Notes under the pieces: model-generated
The model's database searches: none
Told to the model about the DNA's origin: nothing
The model's input: the letters and a program-made list of their open reading frames with translations, nothing else
NCBI GenBank assembly: GCA_021201335.1
Contig: JAJQFD010000001.1
Coordinates: 1-64,000 of the forward strand
Direction of reading: 5' to 3'
DNA: 64,000 nt
Source of the DNA: Bacteroides sp.
GTDB lineage: Bacteria; Bacteroidota; Bacteroidia; Bacteroidales; Bacteroidaceae
Position numbers and translations under genes: made by a program
Shown: positions 54,633-64,000 of the stretch, piece after piece
Layout of the letters: each line of letters opens with the position of its first letter
Numbering within the stretch: position 1 is the stretch's first letter

Positions 54633-55880
54633 CTATTTTAGGATATAGACAACTTTAAGCCCTGCACTGGTTGGCCCAAAATACTTCTTTTCGAAGCTAC
54701 CCTCTTTATCTGTGCACACTTCCCGACAGAATTTATCGTAGTTCAGGAACAATCCTCCTACTCCAATATTAAATTCCAATCCCCAACGCTTGCTCAGCAT
54801 CCAATGATATCCATAAGAAACACCAACTCCATATGCATTTCCCTTATACCGGTAGTCTTTTTCAAATAAAAGCGGTACTTCTTTTCCGCTAACATCAAAA
54901 TCGGCATATATTGGATGAACACCCAAGAAATGTCCGTTCGAACGTTCGCATAGCCAATATCTCAATTCCGGTTTGATGAGCATATGATTCAGTTTATCTT
55001 CGTCTCCTTCCGACTCATCCTTCCCAAACGAATTCCAGCCAACCGCTAATTCCAGAGACCATTTCCTGCTCAATCCGATTTCCAGTGCCAGGTTAGGAGT
55101 TAATGTGGCTATTCCGTACAATAAGTTTGTTTTAACAGAGAAGCGGGCGGGTGGTTCGGTCAGGTAAGACTGATAAGCCCTGTTTGGTTGCTTAGACGGT
55201 ATAAAAGAGAGTTTTTGAGAAGCAATCCGATTCGTCTCACCTGCACTCTGCACCACCCTTTTTTCCCGCTTCACTGTTTCTTTTCTCACTGTATCTTTTC
55301 TTTCTCTTATAGCTGGTATTTGTATTTCAGTATTTTTTTCAGCAGGCACAGTTACTGTACGCCTCATATTATTTTCCACACCCCGTTCAAAGTCCGAAGA
55401 GTATGAGGTAACAGGCTCCTGTTCTGCCCGTCTTTCTGCTGAAGAATCATAAAACGGAGCATAGTCCGATTTCTGTTTCGCTTCTTTTGGAGGAACATAC
55501 GGTTTTACTTCTTTACGGGGTTCATTCTGTTTCACCTTCTTGGGCTCATCCGCTTTCTCCTTTTTGGCTTTATCCGCAACAGATAATACCAAAACCTGCA
55601 TACCTTGAATCACAAATGTATGATCCGTATTTTTAAGTAACTGGTTCAACGCTTCCCGGAATGGAAGTGTAAGACTTGAGAAGTATACTGATCCCCCATC
55701 ATCGAAGAAAGCATGATTCACTGCAAAATAATAACCTGTCTGATTGGTGATTTCGGCCATCGCTTCGCGTCTCGTAAGAGTCTGCCGGGAAAGAGTTACC
55801 TTCTGTTCCTGGGCTATAGCGGTGGTTACAGAAAGGAAAAGAAGCAGATACAGACATAGCATTTTACTATGTAATATCAT
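54633..55880 (-). CDS. STN domain fused to DUF3575 outer membrane barrel
   Basis: The protein has about 415 residues. Signal peptide LLLFLSVTTAIAQ precedes an STN domain (about 25-100: SRQTLTRREAMAEITNQTGY, LTLPFREALNQLLKNTDHTF). A long charged linker follows (about 105-215, rich in Lys/Glu/Pro/Arg). A DUF3575 barrel (about 220-415) shows FSVKTNLLYGIATLTPNLAL, LELAVGWNSFGKD, AYGVGVSYGYHWMLSKRWGL and a C-terminal VVYILK. STN domains normally belong to TonB-dependent transducers, which speak to FecR anti-sigma factors. Here it is on a barrel protein next to a FecR gene. The start at 55880 follows AGGA; ATG 55910 is the alternative. Confidence 0.72.
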   Translation of the reverse strand: MILHSKMLCLYLLLFLSVTTAIAQEQKVTLSRQTLTRREAMAEITNQTGYYFAVNHAFFDDGGSVYFSSLTLPFREALNQLLKNTDHTFVIQGMQVLVLSVADKAKKEKADEPKKVKQNEPRKEVKPYVPPKEAKQKSDYAPFYDSSAERRAEQEPVTSYSSDFERGVENNMRRTVTVPAEKNTEIQIPAIRERKDTVRKETVKREKRVVQSAGETNRIASQKLSFIPSKQPNRAYQSYLTEPPARFSVKTNLLYGIATLTPNLALEIGLSRKWSLELAVGWNSFGKDESEGDEDKLNHMLIKPELRYWLCERSNGHFLGVHPIYADFDVSGKEVPLLFEKDYRYKGNAYGVGVSYGYHWMLSKRWGLEFNIGVGGLFLNYDKFCREVCTDKEGSFEKKYFGPTSAGLKVVYILK

Positions 55881-55926
55881 CTTAATTCCTATTTTAATTA
55901 TATGAGTCATAGGGATTGCTTTTTAT

Positions 55927-56727
55927 TTAATAAATAACCATTTCTTTATCCAATATGCGATATTGGAAGTTTTTACTGATGGCCTGTAGAATCTTCATCA
56001 CTTCGTCGAGCGATTTATTGCCTTCGAAAGTCAGAGAATAAGGCTCATAGTTTAATTCCGGACGATTATTGGTTACCGATACATCGTAGAAATCCGATAA
56101 CGCATACAGTACACTGTTGAAAGCCATATATTCAAATCTGCTTACAAGCCATGATGGACCATAAACACCTTTCTCTATCCGGTTTATTTCCATTTGTCCG
56201 CTGTCATTTACCATAGTGATGGCTATACCCGGATTCAATGTAGTTTTTTGCCCGGAAGCTTTACTCACCAGGTATCCCTCTCCATCGAAGAGAGTAAACC
56301 GTAGGTAACTTTTATTCTCATAAGCTTCCACGAGGAAAACTCCTCCGAATAAATATACCGTAGCATGTTCTGTGATAAGTGTAAAGGGTTTATCGTTTTT
56401 CTTTATTTTAAAATAGGCTTCACCACTCAGGTTTAACTGACGATCCACTTTATAATCCGCTGCATATTTCAGTACACTATTGGCATTAACCCACACAATA
56501 GAGTTATCTCCCAGTACCAGTTCCTGCCGGATACCATCGGTAGTCTTTACCGATAAATCCATTACGATTTCTTTGGGGGAATAAATATCAGATTTGGCAA
56601 ACCAAATCCACCATAGCAGGCTTCCCAATAAAACCAAAAATGAAATGGTAATAGCCACAATACTTAAAATCGTCAGGCGACGCAATGGCTGGTTTGGATT
56701 ATTATCATAGGTCTTCATAACTAACAT
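55927..56727 (-). CDS. FecR-domain anti-sigma-like protein with DUF4974
   Basis: This 266-residue inner membrane protein has a short cytosolic N-terminus and a transmembrane helix (ILSIVAITISFLVLLGSLLW, about residues 20-45). A periplasmic FecR domain follows (VKTTDGIRQELVLGDNSIVW, then LSGEAYFKIKKNDKPFTL). A C-terminal DUF4974 (VLYALSDFYDVSVTNNRPEL, LEVMKILQAISKNFQYRILD-like ending) completes it. The normal N-terminal sigma-binding region is short, and no ECF sigma factor gene lies nearby. It may read the STN-barrel of the next gene. The start at 56727 has an AAGGAA stretch upstream. Confidence 0.82.
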   Translation of the reverse strand: MLVMKTYDNNPNQPLRRLTILSIVAITISFLVLLGSLLWWIWFAKSDIYSPKEIVMDLSVKTTDGIRQELVLGDNSIVWVNANSVLKYAADYKVDRQLNLSGEAYFKIKKNDKPFTLITEHATVYLFGGVFLVEAYENKSYLRFTLFDGEGYLVSKASGQKTTLNPGIAITMVNDSGQMEINRIEKGVYGPSWLVSRFEYMAFNSVLYALSDFYDVSVTNNRPELNYEPYSLTFEGNKSLDEVMKILQAISKNFQYRILDKEMVIY

Positions 56728-57074
56728 ATCTTACGTTCCTTCACGTAGTTTATTTTCTTTTACATATAGGTTTTGCTATTCTTCGGTCAAAAGGCTTTTA
56801 TATCAGATACCAGACTATACCGTCTTTGAACTTCAGGAACTAAATTCCTATTCTTTCATACCTTTTCAAAAACAATTACTCCTTGTTTCCACATCAAAGA
56901 TAGGGAGTTCAGGAACAATAAAAAAGACATCTTGTGTACATTTTTCTCAAAAAAAACGGCTATCTTTGCTATAAGCCATAGAATTGTCGGTTTATACCTA
57001 CGATATTATCTTTGGGAAAAAAGTGACCTACAATATCTGTCTGCTGAGAAGTTGAACTAAACCTATTTTGTATT
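56728..57074. other. Divergent promoter region (FecR and HTH genes)
   Basis: About 350 bases. The plus strand has the HTH gene's -7 box at 56961-56968. No clear -7 box was found for the minus-strand FecR gene. Nothing else is recognised. Confidence 0.55.
56961..56968 (+). promoter_or_regulatory. -7 box (TATCTTTG) for the HTH regulator gene
   Basis: Perfect TAnnTTTG 107 bases before ATG 57075. Confidence 0.5.
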
Positions 57075-58054
57075 ATGAAAGCCCTGAATAAGACAGATTT
57101 GCTTCAAAACTTTGTAGAAGCCCTGATACACAAGGATGTAACCCGATCTGATTTGATTTCACGCATCGCAGATATTTTGCACATTGAAAAAGAATCAGCT
57201 TCACGCAGAATTACTGGAAAGGTTCAGTTTACCATCCGTGAAATGGGAATCCTGGCACAGGAAATGGATATTTCACTGGATAGCCTAATCAATTCCAATA
57301 ATAGCTACACACCTATCTTTTTTAAGATGGATATTCCCAGAGTATGTCGATCCATTGATCAATTAATTGATACAATTAAGAACTTTACCGAAGAAATCAA
57401 ACCCTTCCTCAATAAAAAAAACTGGAAATGGGAACTGTTTTTAATTCCCTTCCGCTGGAGTTTTATATTCCGCATCCTTCTCTGTGCAAATTCATGTATT
57501 TTAAATGGGGACATTACTTTATGGGAAGTCCTGAATTTAATAATTATGCAGCCTGGATGCTGCCCGAAAAATTGATATATATTCATCAGGATATCCTTAA
57601 TTGTATGAAAGAGTATAATGTCGTTCATTACTTATGGGATAAGTCTGTTATCTGGAATCTGGCAAACGATATTAAGTATTTTAATGCCATACTTGCCCTT
57701 ACTCCCGATGATACTGAACAGATAAAAAAAGAGCTTCACCAGATGCTTTACGGGCTGGAAGAAATAGCAGGAGGTATTCGTCCAAAAAATCCAACGGGCG
57801 AAAATGTCAACTTTTATATTACCAGTCTTAATATCGGACTTACAGGTATATACATCCATGTTGAGCAAATGTATATTTCTCTCTTTAGTACTTATTTCTT
57901 CCATTCGAATGCCAGCAGAGACGAAATTACCGGGGAAAAAGTAAAGCAGTGGGTGGAATCCCTGAAAAAAGTATCAGCCCCCATTTCGGGAGGAGGTGAA
58001 AAAGAAAGAAGATTGTTTTTCGAGGAACAACACCAGATAATTAATCAAATCTGA
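57075..58054 (+). pseudogene. HTH-type transcriptional regulator, frameshifted at an A8 run
   Basis: The first part has an HTH-like region (ISRIADILHIEKESASRRIT, MGILAQEMDISLDSLINSNN, residues about 25-70). At A8 57414-57421 the frame breaks. With one more A it continues from KKLEMGTVFNSLPLEF to 58054 (IYIHVEQMYISLFSTYFFHS, EKVKQWVESLKK), about 326 residues. Both parts read as one protein. The long C-terminal domain is not recognised; it may be ligand-binding. The gene is divergent from the FecR module and could control it. Confidence 0.72.
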
Positions 58055-58133
58055 GTAAAGGAAAGATAAGAGCTCTCAAAATCTTTTTGTTTGTCTGAAT
58101 TGTTATAGTTTAAATAACTAAATTATAGGATTC

Positions 58134-59073
58134 ATGAAGGCAAACAGAATACAAGCTTACGGTTCGAGCGAACAATTGAAATATGAAGAAATACCTGTTC
58201 CTACTATCAATGATGATCAACTTCTCGTCAGGGTTTATGCTACTTCCGTTAATCATCTCGATCTGAAAAAAAGCATCGGGAGCGATGAAAAATAATAGCC
58301 CATTACAACTTCCCTGGATTCCCGGCCATGATTTTGCAGGAATAGTTGAAAAAACAGGTAAAAACGTTTCCTCCTTTATGAAAGGTGATAAAGTATATGG
58401 TAACTGCCAGGGAGGTTCATACGCTGAATTCCTGGCTGCTGAGCCGGAAAAAACCGTTTACATGCCTGTTCATCTTTCTTATATTGAAGCTGCCTCCGTT
58501 CCACATGTCGCCGAAACGGCCTGGCAGGCTTTATATACACATGGTAAACTTCAGAAAGGTCAAACAGTTTTGATCCACGGAGCTGCTGGAGCAGTAGGTG
58601 CTTATGCCGTTCAATTCGCCCATCTTTCCGGAGCCAATGTTCTGGCTACTGCTGCTGCTAATGACATACAGTATGTTAAATCATTGGGAGCCGATAAAGT
58701 AATTGATTATAAAACACAGGATTTCACCTGGTTTTTTAACCATGTTGACCTGGTATTAGCCTTAGTAGGCGGTGATACTGAAGAAAGATCTTATTCCATC
58801 ATGAAATCAGGAGGAAGACTGGTTAGTACTGTGGGTCTCTCCCATCCGGAAATAGCTAAGGAAAAAGGAATTGAAGCCATCGCCATGGTTATTCAGCAAT
58901 CAGGCAAAGACCTGGAAGAAATAACCGAACTGATTAACGATGATAAAGTAAAAACAAGCATTGGGGTTGTATATCCCTTGTCAGAGGCTGCCACCGCTTG
59001 GAAAGTTCAGGCTGGAGATCCGTCAGTACCTCATCCTGAACGAGGGAAAATAATACTGAGTATGGAAGATTAA
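58134..59073 (+). pseudogene. Zinc-independent NADP-dependent alcohol dehydrogenase / quinone oxidoreductase-like (MDR), frameshifted at an A7 run
   Basis: ATG 58134 opens the N-terminal part of a GroES-like fold (IQAYGSSEQLKYEEIPVPTI, VYATSVNHLDLKK). At A7 58266-58272 the frame breaks and stops at TAA. With six A it continues into SGAMKNNSPLQLPWIPGHDF and the rest, ending at 59073. The MDR features are GHDFAGIVEKTG, the nucleotide-binding VLIHGAAGAVGAYAVQFAHL, and HPERGKIILS at the end. Full length is about 312 residues, normal for the family. Zinc-binding Cys residues are absent. Confidence 0.85.
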
Positions 59074-59714
59074 AGCTCGCTCTAAAGGATTCCGGCTTAA
59101 AAATACAATTTATCAAAAAGAAGAAATTCAAGCATTTATAGTTTCTTTTTTTCGAAAAATCGGTTGTTTTACTTATGTGCAATTCTTAAACATGAGCCCT
59201 TTTAGAGAAAAATAATGCATATTTTTTGCAAATTCAATCATTTTTCCCTTCTATAAAGAAGAAAAACAGACCTATATAGACTTGCGCAGCCCTGCTTACT
59301 AAACCCGCGCAGCCCTAGTCTTTAGATTTGCGCAGCCCAACTTCCCGGATTTGCGCAGCCCAACTTCCAGAACTTGCGCCGTTCAAGTCTGGGAACTTGG
59401 GCAGCGCAAGTCCGGAAGATACCTATTTACTCTTCTGTTTTTTTGCTGGAAGCAACAAGAATTCGACGAGCTTGAAACTATCAAAATAGAATAAAGTCAT
59501 CTTCTTCTCTATCCATATCAACAGAAATATCGATTGAAAACACACTTTTTGGCTTTCATTATTACCAATTCTTTTCTTTTTGATTTCTCCAAATCTTATT
59601 TCCTTGCGATTTTATAAAGCTTTGTCTGTTATGACCCACAATATCTTATTCTGAGAGTGTTCAAATATCAATGTGACATTTTGCTTTTTTCCAGGCTCGC
59701 TATTTCTGATAATT
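59074..59714. other. Intergenic region with the second GCGC array
   Basis: About 640 bases between two convergent genes. It contains the 23-bp array (59279-59416). The rest is AT-rich; ORFs here are short and without features. Confidence 0.6.
59279..59416. repeat. Six-unit intergenic array, 23-bp period, GCGCAGCCC core
   Basis: Six units start at 59279, 59302, 59325, 59348, 59371 and 59394, exactly 23 bp apart. Units 1-4 share GCGCAGCCC. Units 5 and 6 keep the frame but turn to CAAGTCTGGG and GCGCAAGTCCGG. The outer ends are GACTTGCGC and GCGCAAGTC, inverted. The ends and the word GCGCAAGTC(T/C)GG are shared with the array at 4106-4237. There are no spacers, so it is not a CRISPR. Confidence 0.87.
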
Positions 59715-62700
59715 TTAAAATGGAATGGTATTCAGCCTCCGATCCACCAGAACACCATCCATTATTTTTAGGTTAAACTTCACATCTCGCCTAGCTTTCA
59801 ATTTCAGTACAAATAATTCATGAGTACCCTCCAACCGCTCCTGATCACCCAAATTTACAAAGGTAGGATAAAGAGATTTGGTGCCGTTGGTATGTAATCT
59901 GTCATTGGTCAGATTTTCCATTTGTTTCATTCCTAAACTCTCAACTCCAACAAACTCATAGTCCTGAGGATTATAAGGTAAAGCAAAACTCAGCGCATTA
60001 ACTTCGCACAAACTTTTACCTTTCACTAAAATGTTCACGATCTCCCCTTGTTTGTAAGTTTGTTTATCTGTACTGATTTCTATCATACCTGCCAGCCTCA
60101 GAGTGTCTGTACGGGTAAATTGAATTCCCCCATCTAATTGTGTAGCTACAACAGAGATATCATACGCATCGATCAGACCGTTTTTATTCATATCTCCGTT
60201 GCTGATATACCCTTCAAAATCGGCGTCGCCTTTTCTCAATCCGGTATAGTTTGTATAAGATATCAAATCGTTCCTGTCAATTATTTTATCGTTATTGATA
60301 TCACCCGGCAGAAAGCTCTCCGTACCTGGAACTTTGAATATATATAATTCTTTGCCCGAACCAAAGTCTCCCACGGCTTCTGTAACTCTTACCTTGATAT
60401 AACGTACTGCCGGCTGATCTTTGAATGTAAATATTTTCGTTTCAGCATTCTTTTCCCATTCAAAGTTGCCTGCTTCCGTCCAGTTGTTCTTGTCGGGGGA
60501 ATAGTAAACAAGACCTTTCAGGATCGTACCATTGCCCGAGTTATCTCTTGGCAGATAGTGGAATTTATCCAAATTATTAATCGAATTCAGGTCGACAATC
60601 AGATCAAATGGAACTGCCTTTTTACCGTATCTAGTATGCCGAAGTTCACCTTCCTCAAAATCGAACAATTTATTGAGTGATCGTCCCTGATTCTCACAAG
60701 TTGTTTCGGCAGTAATTCCTTGTATGGCAAACTCCAACGGATTATTTTGGGTTCGAACGGTAAATACAGCCCAATCCGAATATCCGTCTTTGTTCGCTGC
60801 TCTAAGTTTAAAAGAATAATATGTTTCGGGTAGTAATCCATCAAAAAGCAATTCTGTGTTTTGAATAGTACTGTAAAGTATACCATTGAATTCTATTTCA
60901 TAGAAATCTGCATTGGATACAGCATTCCAAGTCGGTTTTACAGTATATGCTTCTGTATTCTCTGCCGTTACCTGTGCATTTACCGGAGTAGACAAAGCAC
61001 CGGTTTTCACGAGAAAGTTATTTGCCGGAAGAAATTCAAAATCGTCTATTTTGAAAACAAGCGGCTGGGTAGTTATATCGACGGATTCGAGTCTGACGAG
61101 TAATTGTGGATTTTTACTTATATGTTTTTTCTCAAACTCACTGCCGGGGGTTGCGTGTTTATTCAGTTCGGGAGCGGCATTATAGTAATAAACATTCTCA
61201 CCTTGAGCAAATTCATCGGGTGAATTCACTTTCGCCAGTTTCACATTTTTCTTTCCAATGGTTGCTTTTATTTTCAGAGGCTCTTTTGTTACGTTTACCC
61301 TAAACTCGGTGATCTTATCTTTTACAAAACCATTGAAATTACCTGAGGTAGGATGAATGGTAATAGTTACCTTGTTTTTTGAATCCACACTTGACTCAAT
61401 GAGCGTCCAAGTGCATTTTCCATCCCTATATTCTTCCGTTGTTCCGTCATCATCGTATTCGGTAAACGAACTATAACCATCAGGGTATAGTTCATAAATA
61501 CGGAGATTGTTATTGACTTCTGAAACATTATTGCTTGGGTTGGTCATAGGAATAATGGCACCGCTTTTCACAAATACAGGTGTCTTCCAGATGGGGGCAT
61601 TAAAGTTATTTATTATCTGTCCACCCTTATAAATATCTCCAGTAAAATAATCTATCCACCTTCCCAGGGGCAGATAAATGCCATCCCGTATATCATTTCC
61701 ATTCTCATCTGCTTTCGTTTCCTGATAAATAGGTGCTACCAAAAAGAAAGGACCATATAAAAACTGATACTGAGTGGCTTTACCAAGAGTATATGTGTTG
61801 GGATCATGCAGAAACATCGCCCTGATCATGGGCAAACCATCCACCGACTGCCTGGCTATGCTGTAAGCATACGGAAGAAGTTCCGATTTGAGTTTAAGAT
61901 ACCAGCGGTTAATCGAGGTTGCAGGTTCTCCCAATGCATGAGGGTATTTTTCATTAGCACCCCATCCGTCCATATTCAGTTCCATGGGAGTGAAAGTTTT
62001 CCATTGAAAGTCTCGGGTGTTCACCTTGAAGTTTTTACCTCCGAAAATACCGTCCATATCAGATGTGATATTTGGATTTCCGGAAAGCCCCGACCCGATA
62101 TAAGTAGGTATATGAAACCGAATGTACTCCCAATTACCGCCTGTTTGGTCGCCCGACCATATTCCGGCATAGCGTTGGGTACCTGCCCATCCATCGAGAG
62201 AAATAATAAATGGACGGCTGTTACTACCGTAGTAAGTCATAATCTGAGCTACATCTGTTATGCCGTTCAAGCCAAAAGAGTACCCTGCTCCTACCCATGC
62301 CACGTCGGTTTTCAGTACACGTACTCCGGCATCCCGTACTTCTTTCACAATATCACGTTGTAACAATGCGCTGATACCTTCTTTCGGGTGTAAATCCGAT
62401 TGTGTTCACAAACCTATTTCCACTCCATTTTTGCGGGCATAGTCAGTTAGGTTTTTCAGGTTTTGTATGTTTCCGTCCAATGTTTCTTCCTGTCCATATC
62501 CGGCACCGTATCCGTCGTTGGGCAACAACCATCCTAAAGGCATGTCGTGGTTCTTATACCGATCTATTACCGCACGGGCAGAAAATTGGTAATTATCTTT
62601 TTCACCATTGAGAGATTCTTTGATTCCTCCGTTATCTTTCTGGCTTTCTTTGTATTTCTTGCCGTCTTCAAATAGGATTCCAGCTTCATCTTCCTTCCAG

Positions 62701-63578
62701 TAATCCCTGTTATACGCATTTAAATGTCCTTGGTAAAGCCCAAACTTGGGTATTAATACCGGATTCCCTGTCAGCTGATAAAAATCATTCAGCAAAGGTA
62801 CAACGTCCTCATTAACCATCACGAATACATCTAGGTAATCTTCCTCATGGTACAATTTAACCATTCCTTTCTCTTTGGCTCCAAAATCATATTGTCCCTT
62901 TTTGAAAGTATGCCACATCACGCCATATCCATTTGTCGACCAGTAGAACGGATTAGGAGAAGCAACACCCCCGTCTGTCCAGCTATTCTGATTTTCGATG
63001 GCAATAACTTTACCTTTGTGCGAAAAACGCCCGTTCTGAACCCCTCCTCCATAAAAATACTCATAAGGGTATTCCTTCAGAGTTAGTGTAACTTTATTTT
63101 TCCCGAATTCAACGGCTTTCATTTCTTCAGCTACAATCTGGTCATTCTTGAGGTTGATAATCGTCATCAGATTACTTTCTTTATCGATGCAAATTCTTAC
63201 AGCTGAAGTTTCAATATGGATGTCACCGTTTTCCTCCCGAACCGTCAGAGTTGTAAGCTTTCTCCTTGGATCTGAAACCAAAATGGATGCTTCGGGCTTT
63301 GCTTTTGGATCTCTGATAATCCCTCCGGAATTATCCTGAAAAATTCGGAAGATATTCTCACCATAAAAATCAAAAGTCCTTCTTTGATTATTATTATATA
63401 CAACATCAATAGTGGTAGGATTAATGACTGAGGCACTGATAATTCTATAGTCAGACTTATCCTGATTATTCTCAGTCCCTTTTTCACTGGCTCTTGCCGT
63501 TGGAATACAAAAGAATGAATACATAAAAAAGAAACATATCAAAAGAAATTCTGTTTTTTCAGATGTTAGGTTTTTCAT
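59715..63578 (-). pseudogene. Large secreted GH31 family glycoside hydrolase, interrupted by an in-frame TGA
   Basis: The full frame is 1287 residues. A signal peptide (LLICFFFMYSFFCIPTARAS) is followed by a GH31 N-terminal domain and the catalytic barrel, with nucleophile D425 in LKTDVAWVGAGYSFG and the acid region WAGTQRYAGIWSGDQTGGNW. Later come a C-terminal GH31 beta part, a fibronectin III domain (VTAENTEAYTVKPTWN...), a discoidin-like domain, dockerin-like EF-hand repeats (GDINNDKIIDRNDL, GDMNKNGLIDAYDI) and a cohesin-like C-terminus (ISTDKQTYKQGEIVNILVKG). TGA at 62408-62406 is residue 391, where Trp is expected (GLWTQSDL). Both sides are in the same frame. The KTDVAWVG form recalls the GH31 alpha-N-acetylgalactosaminidase group, but this is a guess. 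Confidence 0.88.
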
Positions 63579-63624
63579 GATTTAAATATTAAAAGTTAGA
63601 TTCTTAACACGGATAGATTAGTTG

Positions 63625-63632
63625 TAAAGATA
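63625..63632 (-). promoter_or_regulatory. Near-consensus -7 box (TATCTTTA) for the GH31 gene
   Basis: Minus-strand TATCTTTA about 50 bases upstream of the start at 63578. One base differs from TAnnTTTG. Confidence 0.35.
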
Positions 63633-63869
63633 GGTTATTTAAATGGAAAAGGAAACTTGAAATTAGAACTTATAGAAATTACGAGTTAGAAATTAAGTAG
63701 TAAAGAATAAAACTTAAAAACTATAAACTCAAAAACTTAAATTCCTGTCATTTGTTAGAAATGAACCAGAACTGGAAGAAGAATAATTCTGTTTAAAAGA
63801 AGTATTAGTTCCCTTCTTCCCATTGTAAAAGTAAATTAGCCTTTCGGAACGAAGGCATCTATATGAATT

Positions 63870-64000
63870 ATGAAAAATATTTTATTTTTATTAGGTATGG
63901 TTGGCATTCTTTCCCTAAGCTCATGTGGCATCACTAACAAGGATGATTATATGAAATCTTTCGATTCGTTTGTTACGGAAGTGGAAAAGAAGAAAGAGAT
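63870..64000 (+). CDS. Lipoprotein, start only (cut by window end)
   Basis: ATG 63870 opens a frame to the window edge. It encodes MKNILFLLGMVGILSLSSCG with lipobox Cys near residue 19, then NKDDYMKSFDSFVTEVEKKK. It looks like a small Bacteroidales lipoprotein of the DUF6565 kind, from memory of the DYMKSFDSFV start. Only 43 residues are visible. Confidence 0.6.
   Translation, partial: MKNILFLLGMVGILSLSSCGITNKDDYMKSFDSFVTEVEKKKE

Noticed and set aside
4106-59416. CRISPR arrays
   Set aside because: The 22-23 bp units follow one another directly, with no unique spacers, and no cas genes are present.
61806-62363. 185-codon open frame on the plus strand
   Set aside because: It is antisense to the GH31 catalytic domain, which carries clear conserved motifs.
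46496-62408. UGA read as Trp, or selenocysteine
   Set aside because: TGA ends the HTCS, GH28 and first exporter ATPase genes normally, and the two odd TGA sites are Trp, not Cys, positions. Point change or error is simpler.

Overview
The window looks like a Bacteroidales chromosome, probably Parabacteroides-like or a relative; the genus is an inference. The signs are SusC/SusD proteins, a hybrid two-component system (HTCS) regulator, HU-HIG and DUF6452/DUF6048 genes, and many near-perfect TAnnTTTG -7 boxes a few tens of bases before start codons. Shine-Dalgarno sequences are mostly absent. No phage, plasmid or CRISPR locus is evident.

Layout. 0-4 kb: EcsC and holin-like membrane genes, a secreted GH43 and a phosphoglycolate phosphatase-like HAD. 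4.8-18.9 kb: a polysaccharide utilization locus (susC, susD, a surface beta-helix lipoprotein, DUF2264 enzyme, HTCS regulator, secreted esterase) with a pectin or other plant cell wall flavour. 18.9-19.1 kb: a compact minus-strand operon of signal recognition particle RNA and tRNA-Thr. 19-33 kb: housekeeping genes (DUF4199, GT2, apbE, HU-HIG, ttcA-like, TPR/NfeD/FloA operon, nucleoside phosphorylase, exonuclease, mnmE). 33-36.5 kb: GH28 and umuDC. 37.3-44 kb: TetR, TolC, HlyD and a two-ATPase, two-permease ABC exporter. 45-50 kb: hydCBA, an NAD(H)-dependent electron-bifurcating [FeFe] hydrogenase. 50-53 kb: an ABC system with a NEW3 protein. 53.5-57 kb: a FecR / STN-DUF3575 / DUF3868 surface module. 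57-64 kb: an HTH regulator, a quinone oxidoreductase, a very large GH31 enzyme and the start of a lipoprotein gene.

Two points stand out. First, three intergenic regions carry arrays of about six units with a 22-23 bp period (4106-4237, 36900-37031, 59279-59416). Two of them share the word GCGCAAGTC(T/C)GG and have ACTTGCGC / GCGCAAGT ends. They are not CRISPRs and I do not recognise them as a named element. Second, ten genes are broken by very small lesions. Eight are one-base slips in homopolymers (the smalltalk-like ORF, nfeD, GH28, umuC, tetR, NEW3, HTH regulator, quinone oxidoreductase). Two are TGG-to-TGA changes at Trp positions (hydB, GH31). Both halves still read as good protein in every case, so sequencing error or very recent decay is more likely than old pseudogenes. 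I give full-length coordinates for these genes.
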